The notes under the pieces were generated by a model. It saw only the letters and a program-made list of their open reading frames with translations. It made no database searches and was not told the origin of the DNA. A DNA stretch of 32,827 bases, from the NCBI GenBank assembly GCA_050012355.1, contig JBEKHI010000035.1, positions 1-32,827 on the forward strand, read 5' to 3'. The translations under genes were made by a program, and so were the position numbers. Positions 7,388 through 15,570 of the stretch are shown here, one piece after another. Source of the stretch: JBEKHI01 sp050012355 (GTDB taxonomy: Bacteria > Actinomycetota > Actinomycetes > Streptosporangiales > Streptosporangiaceae). Position 1 is the stretch's first letter, and each line of letters starts with the position of its first letter.

Positions 7388-7490
7388 AACTCTGCTCCCC
7401 TGTATTCGCCGTCGAACCGCCTTGATGCGTCGCCTTCCCTCGTCGCTCCTTCGTCGCTTCTCAGTCCAGGCGACGCGGCGGCCCGTCGGC

Positions 7491-8396
7491 TCATACTGCC
7501 GCCAGACCAGCGTCGAGAATTGCCTGTAGCTCGGCGAGGTCGGCTGGCGACGGATCGATCAGTGGCGCGCGGACGCTTCCGGCATCCAGGCCACGCAACC
7601 GCACGCCCGCCTTGACCAGCGACACCGCGTATCCCGGTACCTTGCGGCGCAATCGCGTGAGCGGATGGAAGAACACCGACAAGAGGTGCTCTGCTTCGAT
7701 GTAATCACCCGACTCCAGCGACCGGTGGAACGCGACCGCTACCTCCGGCGCGAAGCAGAACGCGGCGGAGGAGTACAGCCGGACCCCGATGCCGCGGTAC
7801 GCGGGTACGGTCACCTCGGCGGTCGGCAGCCCGTTGAAGAACTGGAATGGCTTGCCCGGCAGCGCCTCCTGGACCGCCAGCACGATCTGGGCCATCAGGT
7901 CCAGGTCGCCGAGCCCGTCCTTGAGCCCGGTCACCGTCGGCAGCCCGGCCACCTGCACGGCCGAGGACGGATCGAACCGCGCGTTGCCGCGGTGATACAC
8001 GATCACCGGCAGGCTGGTCGCCGAGGCGATGGCGGTCACGTACGCCACCAGGCCCGACGGCGGCGAGTCGACCAGGTACGGCGGCATCAGCAGCAGACCG
8101 TCCGCTCCGGCGTCGCTGGCGAGCCGGGCTAGCCGGATGGCCACCGGCAGCGGGCCGCCCGAGCCGGCGAAGACCGGTACCTGCCCGTCGGTCACCTTTA
8201 CCGCGGTCCGGACCACAGTCTCGTACTCCTCGGGCGCGAGAGCGTGAAACTCGCCGGTACCGCAGGCTGCGAAGACGCCGCCCGGACTATTGCCGAGTCC
8301 CTGCCGCAGATGCTCGGTGAGGATGCCGGTATCGACGGTGCCGTCGGCGGCGAAGGGCGTGACCGGAAAGAACAGGATGCCGTTGAGCTCGCTCAT
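7491..8396 (-). CDS. 5-dehydro-4-deoxyglucarate dehydratase (DapA/KDG aldolase family)
   Basis: The 301-residue protein is a class I Schiff-base TIM barrel. GILFFPVTPF opens the barrel, CGTGEFHALAPEEY is the substrate loop, VIVYHRGNARF supplies the active-site Tyr134 and TGLKDGLGD supplies the Schiff-base Lys159. The FFPVTPF, GEFHAL and YHRGN segments fit 5-keto-4-deoxyglucarate dehydratase/decarboxylase better than dihydrodipicolinate synthase. The reaction yields 2,5-dioxopentanoate, water and CO2. It lies ahead of the glucarate dehydratase-like gene, so the two give consecutive steps of D-glucarate breakdown. A TATTGT box ends 6 bases before the ATG (8403-8408), so the mRNA may be leaderless (weak). 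The divergent MarR gene is a plausible regulator. Confidence 0.88.
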   Translation of the reverse strand: MSELNGILFFPVTPFAADGTVDTGILTEHLRQGLGNSPGGVFAACGTGEFHALAPEEYETVVRTAVKVTDGQVPVFAGSGGPLPVAIRLARLASDAGADGLLLMPPYLVDSPPSGLVAYVTAIASATSLPVIVYHRGNARFDPSSAVQVAGLPTVTGLKDGLGDLDLMAQIVLAVQEALPGKPFQFFNGLPTAEVTVPAYRGIGVRLYSSAAFCFAPEVAVAFHRSLESGDYIEAEHLLSVFFHPLTRLRRKVPGYAVSLVKAGVRLRGLDAGSVRAPLIDPSPADLAELQAILDAGLAAV

Positions 8397-8487
8397 ATAC
8401 GAACAATAACCTTACGCTGCGCTATGCCATCAGCTGGCGGTCCGCTACGCCTGACCAGGCTGAGCGCGATACAGGTACGGTGATCGC

Positions 8488-8931
8488 ATGGAACAGGGCG
8501 TGGACGTCGCCGGCGTCGTGGGAGAGGCCGTCAGCCAGGGTGTCGAAGCGCTCGCTCGCCGGCTCCGTCAGATACGTCACGCCGAGGACGAGCCGACTTT
8601 CCCGGAACGGGCCGCGCTTACCCGGCTTGAGGGTTACGGCCCCGCGACTTCGGCTGACCTGGCTCGTGCGGAGCAGATTACCCCGCAGTCCATGGGCGTG
8701 ACGCTCGCCGCGCTGGAAAGCCGCGGCCTGGTCCAGCGAAGCCGTGACCCGGGAGATGGCCGCCGGATCATCTATTCGCTGACGGAGGCCGGAGCGGAGT
8801 GGAAACGGAGCCGTCGAGGCCAGCGGGCCGAACTGCTCGCGCGTGCCCTGGCTGACCACTTCACCGGCGAGGAGATCGAGCAGCTAAGAGCCGCCGCCCC
8901 GCTGATCGAACGCCTCGCGTCGAGCATCTAG
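8488..8931 (+). CDS. MarR-family transcriptional regulator
   Basis: This 147-residue protein has a winged-helix core: ERAALTRLEGYGPATSADLARAEQITPQSMGVTLAALESRGLV is the helix-turn-helix with recognition helix, and RSRDPGDGRRIIYSLTEAG is the wing with the DxR signature. The outer helices form the usual dimer interface. It is divergent from the glucarate pathway genes, and the shared 91-base region (8397-8487) probably holds both promoters. MarR proteins usually repress a divergent catabolic operon until a ligand binds, so control of the glucarate genes is a reasonable inference. I see no clean operator in the gap. Confidence 0.88.
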   Translation: MEQGVDVAGVVGEAVSQGVEALARRLRQIRHAEDEPTFPERAALTRLEGYGPATSADLARAEQITPQSMGVTLAALESRGLVQRSRDPGDGRRIIYSLTEAGAEWKRSRRGQRAELLARALADHFTGEEIEQLRAAAPLIERLASSI

Positions 8932-8964
8932 CCGCGGACCACACGGCCACGGGCCACGGAGGCT

Positions 8965-9048
8965 CACTTCTCCCGGGTTCGTGTACCTGAGAGCGGGGTC
9001 AAACGCGGGCAAAACCGGCGCGGTATGGGCACTAACCCGGGAGAAGTG
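8965..9048. repeat. 15-bp perfect inverted repeat in the MarR-oxidoreductase gap
   Basis: CACTTCTCCCGGGTT (8965-8979) and its exact reverse complement (9034-9048) are separated by 54 bases. Each arm contains CCCGGG. The gap between the convergent MarR and FAD oxidoreductase genes (8932-9316) holds no credible gene. It also has three loose copies of a CGATG-CCCATCGA-like motif between about 9185 and 9256. The inverted repeat may act as a bidirectional transcription stop or be a small element with terminal repeats. Confidence 0.6.
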
Positions 9049-9316
9049 CGGGCCCACCCCCCGGCGAAGCCGTGCGGGCCCCCCGCCGGAGCCGCAGCCA
9101 CCGGAGGAGCCGCGCGGCCCTAGGAGGCGCTTCCCCACGGGGGCTGGGCGACCGTTAAGCCTGGTATGCCGGATCTATCCGCCCTCGACACCCATCCTGC
9201 GACCCCCGCGATGGCCCATCGATGGCGGTATAGCCCCCTCGATGACCCATCGACAGCCTTGTAGAAGATCCCCAGCTTGGCTTTATGCCCTGTATGTGCG
9301 CTATGCCCGTGAGGCT

Positions 9317-10879
9317 TTAGACGCGGCGGGTTCTCCGGTCGGATAGGACCTGGCGGACTACGTTGCGGCCGGGGATGCCGGTTACGCCGCCGCCGCCGTG
9401 GGTTGCTGAGCCTGCCTGGTAGAGGCCGCGGAGCGGGGTGCGCAGGTCGGCGTAGCCGGCGGCGGGGCGGGCGTGGAACATCTGGCCGAGCGACAGCTCG
9501 CCGTGGAAGATGTTGCCGCCGACCAGGCCGTACTCGTTTTGCATGGCGTCGGGGCCGATCACCTGGCGGTGCAGGATCGACGAGGTGAAGCCGGGCGCGA
9601 CGGCCTCCACCCGGGAAATAACCCGGTCCGCGTAACCGGAAAGGTCGCCGGGGGAGTCCGCCCACGTCGACGGCACCCACTGGGTGAACAGCGACATGAC
9701 ATGGTGCCCGGCGGGGGCTAGCGAGTCGTCGAAGACGCTCGGGATGCAGATGTCCGCGAACGGAAGCTCCGCGGGCACCCCGGCGACCGCCTGCTGGAAC
9801 GCGTTCTCGATGTCATCGAGCGACTCGGCCAGCACGATCGTTCCGCCGTAAACGGAAGGATCGGGTGACGGATGCGCGCTGAACACCGGCAGCCGGTCGA
9901 GCGCCAGGTTGATCTTGACGGTGCCGCTGCGGGTCTGCCAGTTCCGGATATCGGCCACGAAATCAGACGGCAAGACAGCGGGATCGAGCAACGACAGGAA
10001 CGAGATCGCGGGGTGCGCGGTGGTGATCACGATCTTGGCGTCAAGCTCCTCGCCGGAGGCCAGGGTCACCCCGCGCACCCGGCCGCCCGCCGTCCGGATC
10101 CGAGCCACCTCGGAACCGGTCCGGATGGAAACCCCGAATGATGAGGCCGAAGCTTGCAGCGCCGACGTCACCGCCCCCATGCCGCCGCGCGGGAAACCCC
10201 AGGTGGTGTCGCCTATGTGATGGTGCAGCATCACATAGGCGGTCCCGGCCGAACGCGGTCCCGCCCAGGTCCCGATCACCCCGGACACCGACAGGACGCC
10301 ACGCATCGCATCGGAGGAGAAATACCGGTCAAGCAGGTCCGCGATGGACCCGGTGAGCAGCCGGGTGACGTCCACCGCGCCACGAGTATCGATCCCGCGA
10401 AGCTGTCCGGCCAGCCGGGCCTGACGGAGCAGGTCGAGCGGCTTGCGTGAGCCGAGCCTCGGCGGGATCTCGTGCAGCAGCGGCCCGAGCACCTTCCCAA
10501 GGTCAGTCAGGTGCTCCTCGTAAGCCTCGTACGCGGATGCGTCCGCCGGGGAGAAGGCGGCGATCGCCTGGTGCCGTCGCCCCGCGTCGTTATGGAGAAT
10601 GAGAGCTTTTCCATCGCGGCGCGGGGCGAAGTACGGGCCTTGCGGGTAAACGGTGAGGTCCAGCCCGAGGTCCCGGCGGATCTCCGGTGGCATCAACGAC
10701 AAGACGTAGGACAGCGAGGTGATCGTGTAGTCCGGGCCGAACGGGTGTTCGCTGACCGCCGCCCCGCCAACCACGTCGCGGCGCTCAAGTACCGTCGTAC
10801 GCAGGCCTGCCTTGGCTAGGTACGCGGCGGCGATCAGTCCGTTATGCCCGGCGCCGATGACGATGACATCCATGGTCAT
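9317..10879 (-). CDS. FAD-dependent oxidoreductase, phytoene dehydrogenase/PYROXD2-like
   Basis: This 520-residue protein opens with a Rossmann FAD-binding motif (VIVIGAGHNGLIAAAYLAKAG, glycines at 9, 11 and 14, then the acidic VLERRDVVGGAA). It ends with the family's second FAD contact (GLYQAGSATHGGGGVTGIPG, then GRNVVRQVL). The size and both motifs match the NAD(P)/FAD family that includes carotenoid desaturases and PYROXD2-like proteins, whose actinobacterial substrates are mostly unknown. It is the last gene of a minus-strand operon that starts at the substrate-binding lipoprotein (15570), 29 bases after an O-methyltransferase. It has no counterpart in the right arm of the mirrored block, so it is an arm-specific addition. 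Confidence 0.85.
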   Translation of the reverse strand: MTMDVIVIGAGHNGLIAAAYLAKAGLRTTVLERRDVVGGAAVSEHPFGPDYTITSLSYVLSLMPPEIRRDLGLDLTVYPQGPYFAPRRDGKALILHNDAGRRHQAIAAFSPADASAYEAYEEHLTDLGKVLGPLLHEIPPRLGSRKPLDLLRQARLAGQLRGIDTRGAVDVTRLLTGSIADLLDRYFSSDAMRGVLSVSGVIGTWAGPRSAGTAYVMLHHHIGDTTWGFPRGGMGAVTSALQASASSFGVSIRTGSEVARIRTAGGRVRGVTLASGEELDAKIVITTAHPAISFLSLLDPAVLPSDFVADIRNWQTRSGTVKINLALDRLPVFSAHPSPDPSVYGGTIVLAESLDDIENAFQQAVAGVPAELPFADICIPSVFDDSLAPAGHHVMSLFTQWVPSTWADSPGDLSGYADRVISRVEAVAPGFTSSILHRQVIGPDAMQNEYGLVGGNIFHGELSLGQMFHARPAAGYADLRTPLRGLYQAGSATHGGGGVTGIPGRNVVRQVLSDRRTRRV

Positions 10880-10908
10880 GCGGAGATCATGTCCGCCGGA
10901 GTACGGCT

Positions 10909-11949
10909 TTACACAGGCGACGCGACGATAAGGCGCTGGCCGGCCAGCCCGGCGTCATCCTCAAGCCGGAACCCGGCACCCTCCAGCAGCGCGGAGTACT
11001 CCGACAGGAGGCGCTCCTTACCACCGTTCTCTATGGTGAGGATGCGCATGTCCAGGTCCTTCATGATGTGCGGGCGGTCGTCGTCGGGCAGCGGCGTCTC
11101 GACGATGAGCAGGCGGCCATTCCCCGGGATCGCGGCGCGGACGGCGCGCAGGATAGTCCTGGCGCCTTCGTCGTCCCAATTGTGAATGACGTGCGCGAGC
11201 AGGTATATGTCGGCGCCGGCCGGCACGGCCTTGAAGAAGTCTCCCACCACCACCTCGGAACGCGAGGCCACGCCGTTAACCGACAGGTACTCCTCAGCGG
11301 AGGCCACGACGCGCTCCAGATCGAGCAGGATGCCGTGCAGGCCCGGGTGAGCGCTAAGGATGGCGGCGAGGAACGTGCCCCGGCCGCCGCCGACGTCGAC
11401 CACCGTGCCGGTCGCCGGGAAGACGTCGGTCTCCGCCAGCCGGGCGGCGAGGACGACGCTCCTGGACGTCATGAACGTGTCGAACGCGGCCGCGATCTGG
11501 GGCCGGCTGGCCAGGTAGCCGTATGTTCCGCCGTAGCGCTGGACAAAGGGCGACTGACCGGTACGGAGGATCTCGCCTACCTCGCCCAGGGCGGTCCAGA
11601 TCCCCGGATCGCTGTTCCATACCAAGCGCTGCAACTCCGTGCCGTCGAGCAGCGCCTTGCCCGCCTCGGTGAGTTCATACCGATCGGGACCGGCCGTGCG
11701 CAGCAGGCCGGTCGTGACGGCCGTCCGGAGCACGCGGGTCAGCGTCGGCGCGTGCGCCCCGCAGCGGCTGGCCAGCTCGGTCACGGTGAGCGGGCCGTCG
11801 CGGAGTTGCTGCGAGCAGCCAACGCTGACCAGCCCGCAAAGAGCGGCATACCGCCACAGCGTACGATGCATGCGGTTAAGCAACGCGTCGCCATCGGCGG
11901 CGCTATCTGGGTCCGTTACTGACGCGGGATCCTGGCCAAGGTCAGTCAT
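10909..11949 (-). CDS. O-methyltransferase (Methyltransf_2 family), tandem copy
   Basis: The protein has an N-terminal winged-helix dimerisation domain (LTVTELASRCGAHAPTLTRVLRTA, about residues 54-77) and a C-terminal SAM domain with VVDVGGGRGTFL (183-194), ILLDLERVV and the HVIHNWDD segment carrying the likely catalytic His256. This is the architecture of small-molecule O-methyltransferases of polyketide and phenolic pathways. The ATG overlaps the stop of the preceding O-methyltransferase by 4 bases (ATGA, 11946-11949), so the two are translationally coupled. The two share most of their length, which points to a local tandem duplication found only in the left arm. The substrate is unknown; the acceptor is probably a hydroxyl on a small aromatic or polyketide-like molecule. 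Confidence 0.88.
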   Translation of the reverse strand: MTDLGQDPASVTDPDSAADGDALLNRMHRTLWRYAALCGLVSVGCSQQLRDGPLTVTELASRCGAHAPTLTRVLRTAVTTGLLRTAGPDRYELTEAGKALLDGTELQRLVWNSDPGIWTALGEVGEILRTGQSPFVQRYGGTYGYLASRPQIAAAFDTFMTSRSVVLAARLAETDVFPATGTVVDVGGGRGTFLAAILSAHPGLHGILLDLERVVASAEEYLSVNGVASRSEVVVGDFFKAVPAGADIYLLAHVIHNWDDEGARTILRAVRAAIPGNGRLLIVETPLPDDDRPHIMKDLDMRILTIENGGKERLLSEYSALLEGAGFRLEDDAGLAGQRLIVASPV

Positions 11950-12965
11950 ACGGGCGTCCCGAGGATGAGAGACAGGCGGGTCAGTTCGGTGACCTCGTCC
12001 AGGCGGAACCCGGCGTCGCCAAGCAGTGCGGAGAACTCCGACCGGCTGCGCTCTTTGCCCTCGTGCATGGTGAGCATGCGGATGTCCATGTCCTTGCCGG
12101 GGTGCGGGCTGTCATCGTCGGGCAGCACCACCTCGACCAGCAGCAGGCGGCCATGCTCCGGTATGGCGGTGCGGACGGTACGCAGGATGTCCGCGGCCTC
12201 GTCGTCGTCCCAGTTGTGGATGATGCTGGCCAGCAGGTAGACATCGGCTCCGGACGGCACGGCCTTGAAGAAGTCGCCCGCCACCACCTCACAGCGCGAG
12301 GCCACACCGCTGGCCGTGAGGTACTCCCTGGCCGCGTCCACCGTACGCTCCAGCTCGAGCAGGATGCCGCGCAGGGCAGGCTGGTCACGCAGGATGGCGG
12401 CGAGAAACGTGCCCTTCCCGCCACCGACATCCACCACCGTTCCCGTCGATGGGAACGCGCCGCTGCTGGCCACCCTTTCGGCGACCCCGCCGTGGTTGCC
12501 CACCATCAGCGCGTCGAACGCCGCCGACTCCTCAGGGCGGGTGGCCAGGAAGTTGTACGTGTTCCCATGCAGCTGGACGAAGGGTGACTTACCTGAGCGA
12601 ACGGTCTCGGTCAGTTCGCCGATCGAGGTCCAGACCTCTGGAACCGTGCACCACCTGGTACGCAGCAGTTCCGTGCCGTCGAGCAGTACCTGGCCCGCCT
12701 CGGTAAGTTCGTACGTACCAGGGCTGACGGTACGCAGCAGACCGGTCGGGGCGGCTGCCCGGAGCAGACGGCTCAGCGTCGGCGCGTGAAGCCCGCACCG
12801 GTCGGCCAACTCGGTCACCGACAGCGGGCCCTCGCGCAACTGGTCTAGGCAGTCGGTGCTGACCAGGGCCCTGATCGCACCGTATCGCAAGACTGTGCGG
12901 TACATATCGCTAAGCAGCGCGTTGCCCTCGGCGGCATTGCGCGGACCTCGGTCGACGTCGCTCAT
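11946..12965 (-). CDS. O-methyltransferase (Methyltransf_2 family), mirror partner of 29428-30435
   Basis: 339 residues. A winged-helix dimerisation domain (LSVTELADRCGLHAPTLSRLLRAA, about 48-71) precedes a class I SAM domain with VVDVGGGKGTFL (GGGKG at 181-185), the CEVVAGDFFKAVP segment, and SIIHNWDDDE with the likely catalytic His250. It begins 21 bases after the second permease gene, exactly the spacing seen for its partner in the right arm. That partner also shares the TETVR and HGNTY segments between the two domains. It is followed by a tandem copy through an ATGA overlap. Placement inside a transporter operon suggests the enzyme acts on the imported compound or on a product made in response to it (inference). 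Confidence 0.9.
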   Translation of the reverse strand: MSDVDRGPRNAAEGNALLSDMYRTVLRYGAIRALVSTDCLDQLREGPLSVTELADRCGLHAPTLSRLLRAAAPTGLLRTVSPGTYELTEAGQVLLDGTELLRTRWCTVPEVWTSIGELTETVRSGKSPFVQLHGNTYNFLATRPEESAAFDALMVGNHGGVAERVASSGAFPSTGTVVDVGGGKGTFLAAILRDQPALRGILLELERTVDAAREYLTASGVASRCEVVAGDFFKAVPSGADVYLLASIIHNWDDDEAADILRTVRTAIPEHGRLLLVEVVLPDDDSPHPGKDMDIRMLTMHEGKERSRSEFSALLGDAGFRLDEVTELTRLSLILGTPV

Positions 12966-12986
12966 GGTCTCTCTCCTGATCTTTAT

Positions 12987-13781
12987 TTATGAAAGCTGGG
13001 TGTAGCCGCGCTGCCACGCCAGAACGCGATGCTCGATGAGGGCGAATACCCCGTTCAGCGCGATGCCGAGCAGTCCCAGCAGGACGATGATGTTCCACAT
13101 CGTGGAGACATCGAAGTTGCCTTGCGCGATGGACATCTCGCGCCCTATGCCGTCGGTGCTGCCCTGGAACTCCGAGACGATCATCAGGATCAGCGCCAGC
13201 GCCAGCGCCAGCCGCAGCCCGGCGAAGATCTTGGGCGCCGCGCTGGGCAAGATGACCCTCAGCAGGCGCTGCCCGGGTCCGAGACGGAACGCGCGCGCCG
13301 TTTCCATCTGCCCGGGGTGCACATGCCGGGCGCCGTCGATCGTGTTCAGCAGCACCGGCCAGATCACGCCGAAGGCGATCGCCGCTACCTCCATCGGCGT
13401 TCCGATCCGGAACACGAACAGGAATACTGGCACCATCGTGACCGCCGGGATGGCCCGGCCGAAGTGAACGAGCGGCTCGGTGAGGTCCGCCAGCACCGGT
13501 ATCCGGCCGATGGTGACGCCGAATGCGATTCCGGCCACGCTGCCCAAGGCCAAGCCGAGCAGCATCCGGCCGAGGCTCGGCAGCACGTTGCCGGTCGCGT
13601 CCGCGGTGAGCCAGAAGTGACCGGCCGACGCGGAGAACCACTGATGGTACATGCTCGCCACGATGGACGATGGGGGCGGGAAATACTGATTCGCCGCCGC
13701 GTTGGCCCCCAGCTGCCAGCACGCGGCCACGGCGGCCACGACCCCCAGCCGTGCCACGACGAGGATTAGACGGTGCCTCAT
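12987..13781 (-). CDS. ABC transporter permease, NitT/TauT type (second permease, left arm)
   Basis: This 264-residue inner-membrane protein has a first membrane segment at LILVVARLGVVAAVAACW and several more. Its cytoplasmic EAA loop ETARAFRLGPGQRLLRVILP contacts the ABC ATPase in the NitT/TauT (nitrate, sulfonate, taurine) permease family. The frame extends upstream to 14072, but that part is Arg/Gly-rich shadow of the preceding gene. The true start is ATG 13781, which overlaps the first permease's stop by 4 bases (ATGA). MEVAAIAFGVIWPVLLNTID is almost identical in the right-arm partner. No ATPase gene is present anywhere in the operon. Confidence 0.9.
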   Translation of the reverse strand: MRHRLILVVARLGVVAAVAACWQLGANAAANQYFPPPSSIVASMYHQWFSASAGHFWLTADATGNVLPSLGRMLLGLALGSVAGIAFGVTIGRIPVLADLTEPLVHFGRAIPAVTMVPVFLFVFRIGTPMEVAAIAFGVIWPVLLNTIDGARHVHPGQMETARAFRLGPGQRLLRVILPSAAPKIFAGLRLALALALILMIVSEFQGSTDGIGREMSIAQGNFDVSTMWNIIVLLGLLGIALNGVFALIEHRVLAWQRGYTQLS

Positions 13782-14572
13782 GCTCCGCTGCCTTGGGCAG
13801 CCAGCATGTGGTGCCAGCGGAAGACCCGGCGCTCCGCGCCGACGAAGACGCCGTTGATGACAAGACCGAGCGCGCCGGACCAGGCCGCCACCGCCAGGAT
13901 GGGGGTGAGGCCCTCGGTACCGCTGGTCGCGACCTGGGTCAGGTAGCTGCCGATGCCGCTCATCCCGGCGCCGATCAGTTCCGCCGCGACGGCCACCACG
14001 AACGCGACCGACGCGGCGATCCGTACGCCGGTCCCGATGAACGGCGCCGCGCTCGGCAGCGACACGCGCCACGCCACGGCGACCGGGCCGAACCCGAAGG
14101 TGCGCAACGTCTGTTTGGCCAGCGGATCCACCTCACTGAGTCCGTAAACGGTGTTGATGAGGATGGGCCACACCGCCGCGAACACGATGACCACCACTTG
14201 GGTCTTCGCGTTGTCCTGCACGATGAGCAGCACCAGCGGAATCAGCACGACAGACGGGATCGGCCGCAGGAACTCGATCACCGGGCGCACAGCCTGCTCC
14301 GCCCAGGGCAGCGAGCCGAGCAGCAGGCCGAGGGGCACGGCGATGGCGACCGAGATCGCCATCGCCTCCACCCAGATGCCGAGCGTCGCCGCGACCGAAG
14401 CCCAGAAGGCGCTGTTACTGACCATGTCCACCGTGCTGGAGAGCACTGTGGACGGCAACGGGAAAACCGCCGGGTTGACCCGGTCGGCCCACATGGCTAG
14501 CTGGGCCGCTCCGAACACCGCGACGATACCGGCCGCCCCTAGGCAGGCCCGCCGCAGGGCGGCGGCTGTCAT
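13778..14572 (-). CDS. ABC transporter permease, NitT/TauT type (first permease, left arm)
   Basis: 264 residues with about six membrane segments, starting with LGAAGIVAVFGAAQLAMW. The EAA loop QTLRTFGFGPVAVAWRVSLP identifies the NitT/TauT permease family. The ATG at 14572 overlaps the stop of the substrate-binding gene by 4 bases (ATGA). Its sequence is only distantly related to the second permease, so the channel is probably a heterodimer, whereas classical SsuC- or TauC-type systems use a homodimer. The C-terminal AERRVFRWHHML resembles AERRAFRWHFEQ in the right-arm copy, which confirms the pairing. The transported compound is unknown. Confidence 0.9.
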   Translation of the reverse strand: MTAAALRRACLGAAGIVAVFGAAQLAMWADRVNPAVFPLPSTVLSSTVDMVSNSAFWASVAATLGIWVEAMAISVAIAVPLGLLLGSLPWAEQAVRPVIEFLRPIPSVVLIPLVLLIVQDNAKTQVVVIVFAAVWPILINTVYGLSEVDPLAKQTLRTFGFGPVAVAWRVSLPSAAPFIGTGVRIAASVAFVVAVAAELIGAGMSGIGSYLTQVATSGTEGLTPILAVAAWSGALGLVINGVFVGAERRVFRWHHMLAAQGSGA

Positions 14573-15570
14573 GATCCTGAGGGCAGCGGCACGATCATCG
14601 AATTGACATTGAAGTCCTTCGGAAGGTAGCCGAACTGCTGCATCAGGTCGACCACTCGCTGCAGTCGCGTCACGCTGAGCGTTGTGTTGTAGGTCTGGAG
14701 GGCGATCACGTTCGCGAGCGACGGCTTCAAGCTGGAGATGTACTTGGGTAGTAGCGTCCGGACCAGCTCCGGGTCACTCGCGGCAAGCTGCTGGCCCTTC
14801 TCGACCGCCCGCTGGAACGCGGCCACGGTCCTCGGGTACTTCTTCAGGAAGGATGAATCGGTAGCCCATCCGAGTACCGGGAAGCTCGCCATCGGGCCGG
14901 TCATCAGGTCGACTAGCGGCTTCGCGCCAGTCGAGGATTCCTCGATCGTGATGAACGGCGGGATCGCGAACGCAGCGTCGATCTCTCCCCGCGCCAGTGG
15001 CGAGATCGCGTTGGCGAAGGCCATTTGCTCGATCGTGAAGTCACCCGCCTTGATGCCGTAGCCGCGGAGTTGCTCGTCCAGCGCCAGGCCAGCGAGGGCT
15101 AGGCCCGTCGAGGGGAAGGCGATCGTCTTGCCCTTGAGGTCGGCCACCGACGTGATCTTGGAGTTCTTCGGCACCATGATCATGTTGGTGTCAGGCGCCG
15201 CCTGCTCGTCATCAGCGATGTACTTGATGTCGAGCGAGGGATGCAGGTGCTCGTCCTCGAACGCGGTGACGTAGTTCATCTGCACGAAATCCGCCGTGTG
15301 CGCGGCGAGGGCGGGAACCACGGCACTCGAACCCGCGACGTACACGATCTTGACGTTCAGGCCCTCCTGCTTGAAGTATCCCTTCTGCTGGGCGAGCCAC
15401 ACCGGTGCCGTGTCCGGGCTGTCAAGTGTATACAAGTTGACGTTGGTGAGCTCGGGACCCTGGCTGCTGTCGGTCGTGCTAGCAGCGCCCGAACTACAAG
15501 CGCTGACCACCGCCACAGCGAGCGCAGCCGCCGAGAATAGTGCGAATCTATGAGTGCGAGGGCCTCGCAT
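14569..15570 (-). CDS. ABC transporter substrate-binding lipoprotein, NitT/TauT (NMT1/SsuA-like), left arm
   Basis: The 333-residue protein starts with a lipoprotein signal (MRGPRTHRFA, a hydrophobic core, then lipobox VSAC with Cys25), so it should be tethered outside the membrane. The mature part has the two-lobed NitT/TauT fold: TAPVWLAQQKGYFKQEGLNVKI, ITSVADLKGKTIAFP and LARGEIDAAFAIPPFI. I start at ATG 15570, after AGGGAG with a 4-base spacer, although the frame is open to 15636. The right-arm copy begins with the same MRGPR. It leads an operon with two permeases, two O-methyltransferases and an FAD oxidoreductase. The ligand could be a sulfonate, a pyrimidine-like or an aromatic compound; the sequence does not decide. 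Confidence 0.9.
   Translation of the reverse strand: MRGPRTHRFALFSAAALAVAVVSACSSGAASTTDSSQGPELTNVNLYTLDSPDTAPVWLAQQKGYFKQEGLNVKIVYVAGSSAVVPALAAHTADFVQMNYVTAFEDEHLHPSLDIKYIADDEQAAPDTNMIMVPKNSKITSVADLKGKTIAFPSTGLALAGLALDEQLRGYGIKAGDFTIEQMAFANAISPLARGEIDAAFAIPPFITIEESSTGAKPLVDLMTGPMASFPVLGWATDSSFLKKYPRTVAAFQRAVEKGQQLAASDPELVRTLLPKYISSLKPSLANVIALQTYNTTLSVTRLQRVVDLMQQFGYLPKDFNVNSMIVPLPSGS

Noticed and set aside
8397..8408. Leaderless promoter for the 5-dehydro-4-deoxyglucarate dehydratase gene as a stand-alone feature
   Set aside because: The TATTGT box has suitable spacing, but there is no recognisable -35, so it is only noted under the gene.
9185..9256. Possible short tandem repeat or CRISPR-like array (CCCATC words)
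   Set aside because: Only three loose copies with spacing of 24 and 31 bases and poor identity. There are no cas genes.
12910..13863. 317-codon minus-strand frame over the second left permease
   Set aside because: It is low-complexity Arg/Ala/Gly translation without any family motif, overlapping a clear permease.
13782..14072. N-terminal extension of the second left permease
   Set aside because: It is Arg/Gly-rich shadow of the preceding permease. ATG 13781 in an ATGA overlap gives the family start.
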